64,000 nucleotides of DNA, taken from positions 1 to 64,000 of the forward strand of contig JBEKOB010000003.1 of the NCBI GenBank assembly GCA_049522195.1, written 5' to 3'. The position numbers and the translations under genes were made by a program. The stretch's first letter is position 1; each line of letters begins with the position of its first letter. The stretch comes from UBA9647 sp049522195. Lineage in GTDB: Bacteria; Bacteroidota; Ignavibacteria; UBA10030. Shown one piece after another: positions 23,249 to 30,995 of the stretch. The notes under the pieces were generated by a model that worked only from the letters and a program-made list of their open reading frames with translations, did not search any database and had not been told where the DNA came from.

Positions 23249-24541
23249 CTATTTCGCTCCTTTCCGGGGGCTTGTGATGAATCCTTTCAGCGCGGATGCC
23301 GCAGCGACAGCCGGCGAGCAGAGAAAGACCTGAGAATTCGGATTTCCCATCCGACCCTTGAAGTTGCGATTGGTTGTCGACAGAGCGGTCTCACCATCGC
23401 CGAGCGCTCCTTCGTGCACTCCGAGGCATGGCCCGCAGCCCGGATTCATGACGACAGCTCCTGCCTTCATGAAGATCCCAATGTAGCCTTTGGCAAGTGC
23501 CTGCATGTAGATACGTCCCGAAGCAGGGAAGACCAGCATACGGGTGTCTTCCGCGACCTTTTTTCCCTTCATAATCGAAGCGGCGATTGCGAGGTCGTCG
23601 AGCCGCCCGTTTGTGCAAGACCCGATGACGACCTGATTGACTTTCGTGCCTTTGACGGCGCCGACGGACTTTACATTGTCAACAGTGTGAGGGCAGGCGA
23701 TCTGTGATTCCAGGTTCGAGACATCGATGTCGATGATCTTCTCATAGACGGCATCGCAATCCGGAAGAACGAGTTCAATTTTCCCTTTGACTCCTGCCTC
23801 TTCCCTCAAGTACCGAACAGTCTCTTTATCTGCCGGAACAATCCCTGCGGTGGCTCCGGCTTCAACCGACATATTGCAGATCACGAGCCGGCCCGAAGTC
23901 GACATAGATCGAATGGTCTGACCATGAAACTCGATAACCTTGAAGTTTGCCCCCTGCGCACTGACTTTACCGATCAGATAGAGGATGAGGTCCTTCGGCC
24001 CGACAAACTTCTTGAATCTCCCGCGGACGTTGACCTTGATCGTCGACGGAACCTCAACGTTGAGAGCTGTTCCAAGTGCCCACACGCTTGCCATTTCCGT
24101 GGCCCCGATGCCGAATGCAAAGGCCCCAAGCGCGCCGTGACTGGTGGTGTGCGAGTCAGTGCCAACGACGACATAGCCGGGTCTCACGTAACCATTCTCC
24201 GGAAGAATCTGGTGGCAGATGCCGCCGATATCTCCGCGTATATCATGAAATTTTCCGATTCCCTGCAACGCGACGAATTCACGCACCTTTTTCTGGTTCG
24301 ATGCCGTCTTCGGCGATTCGGCAGGGACGCGGTGGTCGAAGATGATGGATACTTTGGATGGATTCCAAATATTCGGTTGCAGGTCTGTTCCCCGATAGAC
24401 TTCAAGAAACTGGTTGACCACGAGGGCCGCGTTTTCATGCGACATCGCGAGGTCGACCTTCGGTTCGACCACATCTCCTGCCTTGACCGATGCCCGCCCA
24501 GAAGCGCGGGCAAGGATCTTTTCGGCAACTGTCATTCCCAT
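23249..24541 (-). CDS. LeuC-type large subunit of an isopropylmalate/homoaconitate-class hydro-lyase
   Basis: A 430-residue [4Fe-4S] enzyme starting at the ATG at 24541, which has AAGGAG eight bases before it. Cluster ligands are seen in VIGSCTNGR and NPGCGPCLG; TDSHTTSHGALGAFAFGIGATEMA and VPSTIKVNVRG are family motifs. Its length fits the 420-residue LeuC/homoaconitase class rather than full aconitase. Candidate substrates include isopropylmalate, citramalate/mesaconate/methylmalate, or citrate/isocitrate. A longer frame up to 24610 overlaps the CoA-transferase gene and was rejected. Confidence 0.9.
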   Translation of the reverse strand: MGMTVAEKILARASGRASVKAGDVVEPKVDLAMSHENAALVVNQFLEVYRGTDLQPNIWNPSKVSIIFDHRVPAESPKTASNQKKVREFVALQGIGKFHDIRGDIGGICHQILPENGYVRPGYVVVGTDSHTTSHGALGAFAFGIGATEMASVWALGTALNVEVPSTIKVNVRGRFKKFVGPKDLILYLIGKVSAQGANFKVIEFHGQTIRSMSTSGRLVICNMSVEAGATAGIVPADKETVRYLREEAGVKGKIELVLPDCDAVYEKIIDIDVSNLESQIACPHTVDNVKSVGAVKGTKVNQVVIGSCTNGRLDDLAIAASIMKGKKVAEDTRMLVFPASGRIYMQALAKGYIGIFMKAGAVVMNPGCGPCLGVHEGALGDGETALSTTNRNFKGRMGNPNSQVFLCSPAVAAASALKGFITSPRKGAK

Positions 24542-24557
24542 AGAAGCTTCTCCTTCA

Positions 24558-25751
24558 TTAAATGATCTTTGCTGCTTTGAACTTCGTAATCTCTTCTTCG
24601 CAATATCCAATTCCCTTCAAGATTTCGCTCGTGTGCTGTCCAAGCGTAGGGGGTGGGGTCTCGACGTTTCCGGGCGTCTTTGAAAACTTTGCGGTGAGGT
24701 TGAAGAGCCTGAGATCGCCGATGGCATCGACGTGGACAGTTCCAAACGCGTTGCGGTGTTCCACCTGGGGTTGTGAAAGAGCGTCCCGGAGACTGAGGAT
24801 TGCACCGGATGGAACGTCGTGCTTGTTCAGTATCTCCACCCAGTACTCTGTGTTGTTCTCGGTCAGCTTCGCCTCAAGTAGGGACGTGAGCTCCTTTCGG
24901 TTTTTCTTTCTGGTGTCGCGTTCCTTGAATCGCGGGTCACTCTTGAGCTCTGGGACGCCGAGGACTTCGGTCACCGCCTCCCACTGCTCCTGTTTGTTGG
25001 CAGCGATGTTCACATAGCCGTCCCTGGTTTTGAACGTGCCGGATGGAGCGGCCGTGAAGTTGTCATTGCCCATCATCACTGGCTGCTGTCCGCCGATCAT
25101 CAGATTCGCGACCACCCAACCCATCAATGGCATGATGGAATCGAGCAATGCAACATCAATGAACTGTCCTTCGCCGGTTTTTTCCCGATAGTAGAGTGCG
25201 CCCATGATTGCAAAAGCTGCATTCAATCCGCCGACGGTGTCACAGACGGGGAAGCCGGCCCGCAATGGGTTCAGCCGCTCATCCCCGTTGATCGCCATCT
25301 CTCCACTGAGCCCCTGGATGATCTGGTCGTACGCCGGTTTGAGCGCATCCGGTCCCGCTTGACCGAATCCTGAGATGGCGCAATATACAAGCCGTGGATT
25401 TGCTTTGCTCAGGACGTCATAGGAGAGGCCGAGTCGGGTCATGACATCCGGTCGGAAGTTCTCCACGACGACATCCGCTGCTTTGGCCAGCTTCTTGAAA
25501 ATCTCCTTACCTTCGGGTGCTTTCAGGTTCAGTGTGAGCGATTTCTTGTTGGCATTCTGTGCCAGGAAACTCGTTCCCATGAGCATCTGATTGAATTTCG
25601 GCACTGATCCGAGCTTTCGGGCGAGGTCGCCATCAGTGGGGTTTTCGACTTTGATTACCTCGGCACCAGCCAACGATAGGTGCAGAGTCGCAAAGGGGCC
25701 TGAAAGAACGTTCGTAAGATCAAGTACTCTTATGCCATCAAGCAGTTTCAT
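24558..25751 (-). CDS. CaiB/BaiF family III CoA-transferase
   Basis: A 397-residue protein. The opening LLDGIRVLDLTNVLSGPFATLHLSLAGAEVIKVE and LNLKAPEGKEIFKKLAKAADVVVENFRPDVMTRLGL are diagnostic of family III CoA-transferases; DVALLDS near residue 200 carries an Asp in the region of the catalytic residue. Such enzymes move CoA between organic acids (oxalate, succinate, malate, citramalate, itaconate, carnitine). It follows the lyase gene after 28 bases. Its presence beside a CoA-ester lyase suggests that one pathway intermediate is shuttled between free acid and CoA ester. Confidence 0.9.
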   Translation of the reverse strand: MKLLDGIRVLDLTNVLSGPFATLHLSLAGAEVIKVENPTDGDLARKLGSVPKFNQMLMGTSFLAQNANKKSLTLNLKAPEGKEIFKKLAKAADVVVENFRPDVMTRLGLSYDVLSKANPRLVYCAISGFGQAGPDALKPAYDQIIQGLSGEMAINGDERLNPLRAGFPVCDTVGGLNAAFAIMGALYYREKTGEGQFIDVALLDSIMPLMGWVVANLMIGGQQPVMMGNDNFTAAPSGTFKTRDGYVNIAANKQEQWEAVTEVLGVPELKSDPRFKERDTRKKNRKELTSLLEAKLTENNTEYWVEILNKHDVPSGAILSLRDALSQPQVEHRNAFGTVHVDAIGDLRLFNLTAKFSKTPGNVETPPPTLGQHTSEILKGIGYCEEEITKFKAAKII

Positions 25752-25779
25752 ATCTGTCTCTGAGCCTCTGTTTCAATGT

Positions 25780-26700
25780 TCACTTGGAATAAATGTTTGA
25801 CTGGATTGCTCCTGTCTTGTAGACGTGGCCCGGCATCTCACGGCCGAAATAGGTTGCGACATCCTTCGAAAGCGCTATGAGCTTATCAAGATTGATGTCA
25901 TTTCTTTCCCCCGATCGTTGGAGGAAATGGACAAAATCCTCAGTGCACACATTCCCTGCTGCGACCTTCGTGAATGGGCATCCTCCGAGCCCGGCAAACG
26001 ACGATTCGAAATACCTGATCCCTAATTCCATTGCCGCAAACGTGTTTGCCATCCCCATGCCGTACGTGTTGTGGAAATGGCAGGTGCATTCAACAGTTGG
26101 ATCGAGAGCAAGGATCTGTTCGAAGATGCTCTGTACCTGGAACGGCTGGCCATGTCCGGCTGTGTCCGCAAGACTGATGTTCTTAAGCCCGGCTTCAAGG
26201 TAGCGCCGCACGATCATCAGCACACGCTCCGCCGGGATGTCCCCTTCGAAGCCGCAGCCGAATGCTGACTGGACGGAAACTTGCACTCGCTTTCCCTGAC
26301 TCAGCGCATGCTTTGCCATTGCGATGATGCGGGTCGCTGCTTCGTCCGTCGACATTCCTGTGTTCTTTCTGCTATGGGTGTCGCTGGCAGAAACTCCCAT
26401 GCAAAACAAATCAACGCCGCATGCTGATCCGCGCTCGAGTCCTTTTTCATTGAGGACCAAACCCGAGAGAATTGTTCGCTTGGGTTGGTGTCCCGGGTTT
26501 TTGAAATACTCGAACAACCTGTCCGTGTCTGCCATCTGAGGGACTTTCTCAGGATGCACGAACGAGCCGAGTTGGAGAATGTCGACGCCGGATGCGATCA
26601 ATTCCTCCGCCCATCGGATCTTCTGCTCGAAGGGGACCACCTGCTTTTCCATCTGCAGCCCATCGCGAAGACCGACTTCGTGAATGACGACATCCTTCAT
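25780..26700 (-). CDS. HMG-CoA lyase-like DRE-TIM metallolyase
   Basis: A 306-residue TIM-barrel enzyme. The N-terminal HEVGLRDGLQMEKQ carries the metal and catalytic residues; SASDTHSRKNTGMSTDEA, HFHNTYGMGMAN and the FAGLGGCPFTKVAAGNVCTEDFVHFL loop with its Cys are diagnostic for HMG-CoA lyases and relatives. It cleaves or forms 3-hydroxyacyl-CoA esters: HMG-CoA to acetoacetate and acetyl-CoA, or, by analogy, citramalyl-CoA to pyruvate and acetyl-CoA. The neighbours favour a role other than leucine breakdown, since no other leucine catabolic genes are present. Confidence 0.88.
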   Translation of the reverse strand: MKDVVIHEVGLRDGLQMEKQVVPFEQKIRWAEELIASGVDILQLGSFVHPEKVPQMADTDRLFEYFKNPGHQPKRTILSGLVLNEKGLERGSACGVDLFCMGVSASDTHSRKNTGMSTDEAATRIIAMAKHALSQGKRVQVSVQSAFGCGFEGDIPAERVLMIVRRYLEAGLKNISLADTAGHGQPFQVQSIFEQILALDPTVECTCHFHNTYGMGMANTFAAMELGIRYFESSFAGLGGCPFTKVAAGNVCTEDFVHFLQRSGERNDINLDKLIALSKDVATYFGREMPGHVYKTGAIQSNIYSK

Positions 26701-26741
26701 ACTACCTCCAAATCTGGTGCTAGCTGTTTGAACTTCAGGTA

Positions 26742-27863
26742 CTACGAAAGCTTCGAAGCTATTGCCTGAGCCATTTCTGTCGTTGTGCTGACTCCGTTCA
26801 TATCGTACGTTCGGACCTTCCCATCCCTGATGACAGCCGCGACGGCGTTTTCGAGTTCCATCCCTTTCTTGGTCTCGCCCAGCCAGTCCAGCATCATCTT
26901 GGCAGCAAGAATGGTTGCGATGGGATTTACCTTATCCTGGCCCGCGTACTTCGGTGCTGAACCGTGCGTCGGCTCAAACACCGCCAGCTTTGTACCAATA
27001 TTGCCGGAACAGCCGAAGCCGAGACCGCCAACCATCTGTGCACACAGGTCAGAGATGATATCGCCGTAGAGGTTTGGAGCGACGAGAACATCGTAGTTGA
27101 ACGGGTTCTTCAGCAACCACATCGTCATCGCATCGATGTTGGCGTCATCCATCTGGATCTCGGGGTACTGCTTTGCGACTTCCTTTGCCGCATCGAGAAA
27201 AAGGCCGTCGGTTGCGCGGACGACGTTGGCTTTGTGCACAACAGTCACCTTTTTTCTTTTGGCCTTTCGTGCGAAATCAAACGCTGCCCGTGCGATTCTC
27301 TCGGAACCTGAGCGTGTGTTGATTTTGCAGGAGACAGCATACTGGTCCGGCGTGAGCTTGCTGAACGGGGCAAACGGTTTGGAGAGACGGTTGAGTGTGT
27401 CTGCAAGCTCGGGAGGGACCGGCGAAAATTCCACACCGGAATACAGGTCCTCTGTGTTTTCGCGGTACACAACAAGATCAATTGCTTCCTTGAAGTTGAG
27501 CGGATTTCCGGGATAAGCTTTACACGGTCGGAGGCAGATGTACAGATCGAACAGCTGGCGCATACGAACGATCGGAGACCGGTATGTGAGGCCTTTAGTC
27601 TGTAATTCGGGCACGAGTTCCTTCTGAGCTGCTTTCACGGGCTTGGAAGTAATTGCTCCGAAAAGTGCCGCGTCTACGCTTTTCAGAAGGTCGATTGTTC
27701 GTTGAGGAAATGCATCTCCTTCCTGGCACCAGTAGTCCCACCCGATGTCGCCGTGAATGTACTCAGCATCGAGCCCTACTTTGTCGAGAACGATCTTTGT
27801 CGCTTTGAGGACATCTACGCCGATGCCATCGCCTGGCAGCCAGGCAATCTTGTATTTCGCCAT
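26742..27863 (-). CDS. Isocitrate/isopropylmalate-type beta-decarboxylating dehydrogenase
   Basis: A 373-residue enzyme. WLPGDGIGVDVLKA, YRSPIVRMRQLFDLYICLRP, DLVVYRENTEDLYSGVE, VAPNLYGDIISD and FEPTHGSAPKYAGQDKVNPIA place it in the family of isocitrate, isopropylmalate, homoisocitrate and 3-methylmalate dehydrogenases. It oxidises a 2-hydroxy acid and releases CO2. The R-S-P-I-V substrate loop is not the classical isocitrate one, so substrate is open. It is the first gene of the five-gene minus-strand operon and lies back to back with the second Rrf2 gene. Confidence 0.88.
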   Translation of the reverse strand: MAKYKIAWLPGDGIGVDVLKATKIVLDKVGLDAEYIHGDIGWDYWCQEGDAFPQRTIDLLKSVDAALFGAITSKPVKAAQKELVPELQTKGLTYRSPIVRMRQLFDLYICLRPCKAYPGNPLNFKEAIDLVVYRENTEDLYSGVEFSPVPPELADTLNRLSKPFAPFSKLTPDQYAVSCKINTRSGSERIARAAFDFARKAKRKKVTVVHKANVVRATDGLFLDAAKEVAKQYPEIQMDDANIDAMTMWLLKNPFNYDVLVAPNLYGDIISDLCAQMVGGLGFGCSGNIGTKLAVFEPTHGSAPKYAGQDKVNPIATILAAKMMLDWLGETKKGMELENAVAAVIRDGKVRTYDMNGVSTTTEMAQAIASKLS

Positions 27864-28127
27864 ATCTACTCCGGAAGTTGAATAACAGTGTCAGTTGTGG
27901 GCGGTTTTTCAACTTAATCGCACAATCAACTCTCAATGCTCGTGCCAGAGCGTTGAAGTCAAAGGCATTGGCAGCGACTGATTGTCTGTGAGGATTTCCT
28001 TCCGATTCGGCGATTTCAAGGGGAAGGCGGGGGAGGGGTCTTCGCATTCCTGGCAATTCCCAATCTCCGACACTTCACTTTCTACCTTTGTGGAAGTTCA
28101 TTGTCATGAGTGGGAATGATTTTTCTC

Positions 28128-28156
28128 TTGACAAAAAAGTTTGGAAAGAGTAATTT
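28128..28156 (+). promoter_or_regulatory. Sigma70-type promoter of the second Rrf2 gene
   Basis: TTGACA (28128-28133), 17-base spacer, TAATTT (28151-28156), ending 27 bases before the ATG. A 15-base block around the -35 (TTTCTCTTGACAAAA) is shared exactly with the promoter before the TetR gene at 56824. Confidence 0.65.
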
Positions 28157-28157
28157 A

Positions 28158-28171
28158 AGACTAAATAGTCT
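28158..28171. promoter_or_regulatory. Inverted repeat, possible Rrf2 operator
   Basis: AGACT, 4 bases, AGTCT, placed right after the -10 hexamer and 12 bases before the ATG of an Rrf2 gene. The location would suit autoregulation. Confidence 0.4.
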
Positions 28172-28183
28172 GATATAAGACCT

Positions 28184-28624
28184 ATGACTTTGATCTTCAG
28201 CCGGGAATGTGAATATGCAATACAGGCCGTGACGTACCTTGCCCGACGACCGGAGGAGTCCAGAACCTCCATACGGCGACTCGCGCGGACGCTGAAGATC
28301 CCACACCATTTCCTGGCAAAGATCCTGCAGCGGCTGACGCAGAAGGGGCTGTTGACCTCGACAAAGGGACCGAGAGGAGGATTTGCCCTCGGAATGCCCG
28401 CGAACGAAATCACGCTCTTCCACGTGGTTGATGCGGTGGATGGCGTTGGATTCGCAAACCAATGTGTGCTCGGGTTCCCCGAGTGCTCCGCCAAAAATCC
28501 CTGTGCAGTCCACGAACAGTGGTCTGGAATTCGAGAGACCATTTACTCCCTCTTGGTGAGCAGGGACCTTTCAGAAGTAGGTGCAGCGATGCGCAAGCCT
28601 GAGTACGAGGCAGCGCAAAAGTAG
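28184..28624 (+). CDS. Rrf2-family transcriptional regulator, second paralogue
   Basis: A 146-residue protein of the same length as the one at 22217 and alignable without gaps. DNA-binding half: SRECEYAIQAVTYLAR, HHFLAKILQRLTQKGLL, KGPRGGFALG. Cys94, Cys101 and Cys107 are kept (QCVLGFPECSAKNPCAVHE), so a [2Fe-2S] or [4Fe-4S] centre is likely. It is transcribed away from the five-gene operon and towards a membrane polyferredoxin gene 42 bases further on. No clear ribosome site is seen before the ATG. Confidence 0.9.
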   Translation: MTLIFSRECEYAIQAVTYLARRPEESRTSIRRLARTLKIPHHFLAKILQRLTQKGLLTSTKGPRGGFALGMPANEITLFHVVDAVDGVGFANQCVLGFPECSAKNPCAVHEQWSGIRETIYSLLVSRDLSEVGAAMRKPEYEAAQK

Positions 28625-28666
28625 CATGCCAGGCCGCATGATTATAAGACGTTCACGAACAAATAT

Positions 28667-29851
28667 ATGTCACAACAAATTTCGCTCGACTACCGGCGAC
28701 ACGCTGCCGAGGATGTCCTCGACCGGACAGTACCGAACATACGGAAGCTCTCTCCCGATCTTCGAAGACCGAGAACGATACCTCCGAAACAACTGAGCCA
28801 GTACCAACGCTTCCTCTGGAAGCTGAAACACGACTCGCAGGTTCTTCGGAGCACCGTTCAGCTCTCATTCGTGCTCCTGTGCATCTGGATTGGCATCGAA
28901 TTTTATCTTTTCATGCAATGGGGTCTGTCGGGCGGATCGACGTCCCTCAGTTCTCGTCCGCCGGGCGCTGAAGGATTCCTGCCCATCAGTGCACTGATGA
29001 GTCTCAAGTACTGGCTCGACACGGGAATCGTGAATCAGATTCATCCCTCCGGGTTCTTCATCTTTCTTGCTATCGCTGCGGTCAGCCTCGTTCTGAAGAA
29101 AGCCTTTTGCAGTTGGCTCTGTCCGATTGGGACGCTCAGCGAGTCATTGTGGATGCTCGGAGAAAGACTATTCGGGCGGAATCCCCGAATCACCAAGTGG
29201 CTTGACACGCCTCTACGGTCGCTCAAGTATCTCCTGCTCTTCTTCTTCGCCTTTGCCATCTGGCGGATGGATGTTCCTTCGATGAAGGCGTTCATCGAGA
29301 GTCCGTACAACCGGATGGCCGACGTCAAGATGTACTTGTTCTTTGCACATATTACGTCGACCGCACTCTGGACCATCCTCATCCTGATGGTGTTTTCAAT
29401 CGTTGTGAAGAACTTCTGGTGCCGCTATCTCTGTCCATACGGAGCTCTTCTTGGATTCTTCAGTATCCTGAGCCCGATAAAGATCACGCGCCAGAAATCG
29501 ATGTGTATTGATTGCGAATTATGCACGAAGGCATGTCCCGCCGGCATAAAGGTTCACATAGCAGGCAGGGTTTGGAGCGATGAGTGCACCGCTTGCATGA
29601 AATGTGTCGAGGACTGCCCTGTCAAGAACACTCTCGATCTGAGAACCCCGCACGGAAGTAAAGCGGTTCCCTCATGGGTGTTCGGATGCCTTGTTGGAGG
29701 TGTCTTCGGTGCAATCACTGGATTAGCGATGCTGAGCGGGTCGTGGCAGAACAACATTACCAAGGAAGAGTATCAGACGAGATTCCAGCAGCTTGAATCT
29801 CCTGCATACTCGCATCCATTCAGCGGCACAGGAAATTATGGACCGAACTGA
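28667..29851 (+). CDS. NapH/CcoG-like membrane polyferredoxin
   Basis: A 394-residue membrane protein with about five helices. After the N-terminal 65 soluble residues come a helix (VLLCIWIGIEFYLFMQW), the CSWLCPIGTL motif (CxxxCP, near 148), two more helices, then FWCRYLCPYGALLGF (near 252), two ferredoxin motifs CIDCELCTKACP and CTACMKCVEDCP (near 280 and 308), and a final helix. Two CxxxCP membrane motifs and two [4Fe-4S] centres characterise NapH, CcoG/RdxA and related electron-transfer proteins. No nitrate reductase or cbb3 oxidase genes are near, so its partner is unknown. Confidence 0.85.
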   Translation: MSQQISLDYRRHAAEDVLDRTVPNIRKLSPDLRRPRTIPPKQLSQYQRFLWKLKHDSQVLRSTVQLSFVLLCIWIGIEFYLFMQWGLSGGSTSLSSRPPGAEGFLPISALMSLKYWLDTGIVNQIHPSGFFIFLAIAAVSLVLKKAFCSWLCPIGTLSESLWMLGERLFGRNPRITKWLDTPLRSLKYLLLFFFAFAIWRMDVPSMKAFIESPYNRMADVKMYLFFAHITSTALWTILILMVFSIVVKNFWCRYLCPYGALLGFFSILSPIKITRQKSMCIDCELCTKACPAGIKVHIAGRVWSDECTACMKCVEDCPVKNTLDLRTPHGSKAVPSWVFGCLVGGVFGAITGLAMLSGSWQNNITKEEYQTRFQQLESPAYSHPFSGTGNYGPN

Positions 29852-30629
29852 TCGCGATTCAAACGCCGGGTTGAAAAGCGTGTCTGAGTTTTATGACACT
29901 CTCGCGCCGGACTATGACTCAATGACGGGGTTCGAAAAGCGTTTCGTGCAGGAACGGCCTTTCTTCAGACTTCTGGTCGAGCGATATGGAGTCCAGACTG
30001 CGCTCGATGCTGGCTGCGGGTCGGGGTTCCATTCGCTGCTTCTATCGGAGCTTGGTGTCCGTGTTACCGCAGTCGATGCGTCGGCACAGATGGTACGTCT
30101 GACGAAGACTCACGCTCGGGCACGCGACGTGAACATCGAAACGATGGTGACGTCGTTTGAAGAACTCGGAAGCGTCTTGAAGAAGAAATTTGGTGCTGTC
30201 TTTGTCATGGGCAATTCCCTGCCTCACCTTGTCAAGCCCGGGAGCCTGCAACGAACATTGAAGAACTTCTACGACCTCCTGCTTCCGGACGGAATCTTCT
30301 TCAGTCAGAACCTGAACTATGACAGAATTCTGGCTCGTCGTGACCATATTCAGAATGTGAAGGAAGTGGGGGATAGGACGTTTGTGCGATCCTACGAATA
30401 CGATCAGGACGGCATTCTTTTCAACATCGTGACTCGCACGACGTCGCCGGCGAAGCCGGAGGAAAAGTCGCAAGCGATCAGGCTCAAGCCCCTCCTTCAA
30501 AATGATCTTGTCCGGATGTTGACCGAGACTGGATTCGCCGACGTGAAGCTTTATGGAGGAATTTCGATGGAGCCGTTCAATCCGGAATCCTCTAAGGATT
30601 TGGTCGCCTTGGCAAGGAAACCAGCCTGA
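29838..30629 (+). CDS. SAM-dependent class I methyltransferase
   Basis: A 263-residue protein starting at ATG 29838, which overlaps the end of the polyferredoxin gene by 14 bases. FYDTLAPDYDSMTGFEKR is the UbiE-like opening, LDAGCGSGFHSLLLSELG is motif I and VTAVDASAQMVRLTK is motif II; VMGNSLPHL is near motif post-II. The substrate is unknown. Overlap suggests co-expression with the polyferredoxin. A frame extending back to 29793 is less likely because it lies deep within the upstream gene. Confidence 0.85.
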   Translation: MDRTDRDSNAGLKSVSEFYDTLAPDYDSMTGFEKRFVQERPFFRLLVERYGVQTALDAGCGSGFHSLLLSELGVRVTAVDASAQMVRLTKTHARARDVNIETMVTSFEELGSVLKKKFGAVFVMGNSLPHLVKPGSLQRTLKNFYDLLLPDGIFFSQNLNYDRILARRDHIQNVKEVGDRTFVRSYEYDQDGILFNIVTRTTSPAKPEEKSQAIRLKPLLQNDLVRMLTETGFADVKLYGGISMEPFNPESSKDLVALARKPA

Positions 30630-30995
30630 GTCGATTTGCGCATGGTCTCGTTCCCTTCTCGCGTCCCGCCGCAGTTACCATTTGATCCTCCCCCATGGTT
30701 TGATCGTGTCTGCAGATCGACGCTGTAATCGACACGCTGTCGGATTGCAGTGTCACGCATCAGGTTTCCGGTGTCCACTTCCCATTTGGACCTCCGACTT
30801 TCTCGTAAGTGAGAACACCATCCGTGTTTTCTCAACCACTGTGATGTTGCAGACAAATTCGCCTAGATCGGCGAGAAAGGCCACGTTTTTGTGCAAAATC
30901 AGCCGATAAGCCATGATACCAGAGTATAATCTCCGAATAAGGTGGCACGGAGATTGTCCCCATTCCATCAAGATTGCATTGATTGAGAGGGAACC
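30630..30995. other. Intergenic region before the hybrid kinase
   Basis: 366 bases with no gene I can support. A TATAAT hexamer at 30925-30930 has no recognisable -35 partner. A -24/-12 promoter occupies the right end (30943-30958). Confidence 0.4.
30943..30958 (+). promoter_or_regulatory. Sigma54-type (-24/-12) promoter before the hybrid kinase
   Basis: TGGCACGGAGATTGTC: GG at 30944-30945 and GT at 30956-30957 are 10 bases apart, and the whole TGGCACG block is consensus. As at 18929, the -12 element ends in GT instead of GC. Transcription would start near 30969, 27 bases before the ATG. Confidence 0.6.

Larger units (their letters stand above)
27864..28183. other. Divergent promoter region between the five-gene operon and rrf2-2
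   Basis: 320 bases without a gene. The rightward promoter at 28128-28156 is clear. The leftward promoter for the operon is not obvious; a TTGAAA to TGTTAT pair with a 19-base spacer exists on the minus strand but is poor. Confidence 0.4.

Noticed and set aside
24542..24610. Longer start for the LeuC-type gene
   Set aside because: It would overlap the end of the CoA-transferase gene, whereas the ATG at 24541 has a good ribosome site and begins where homology to the family begins.
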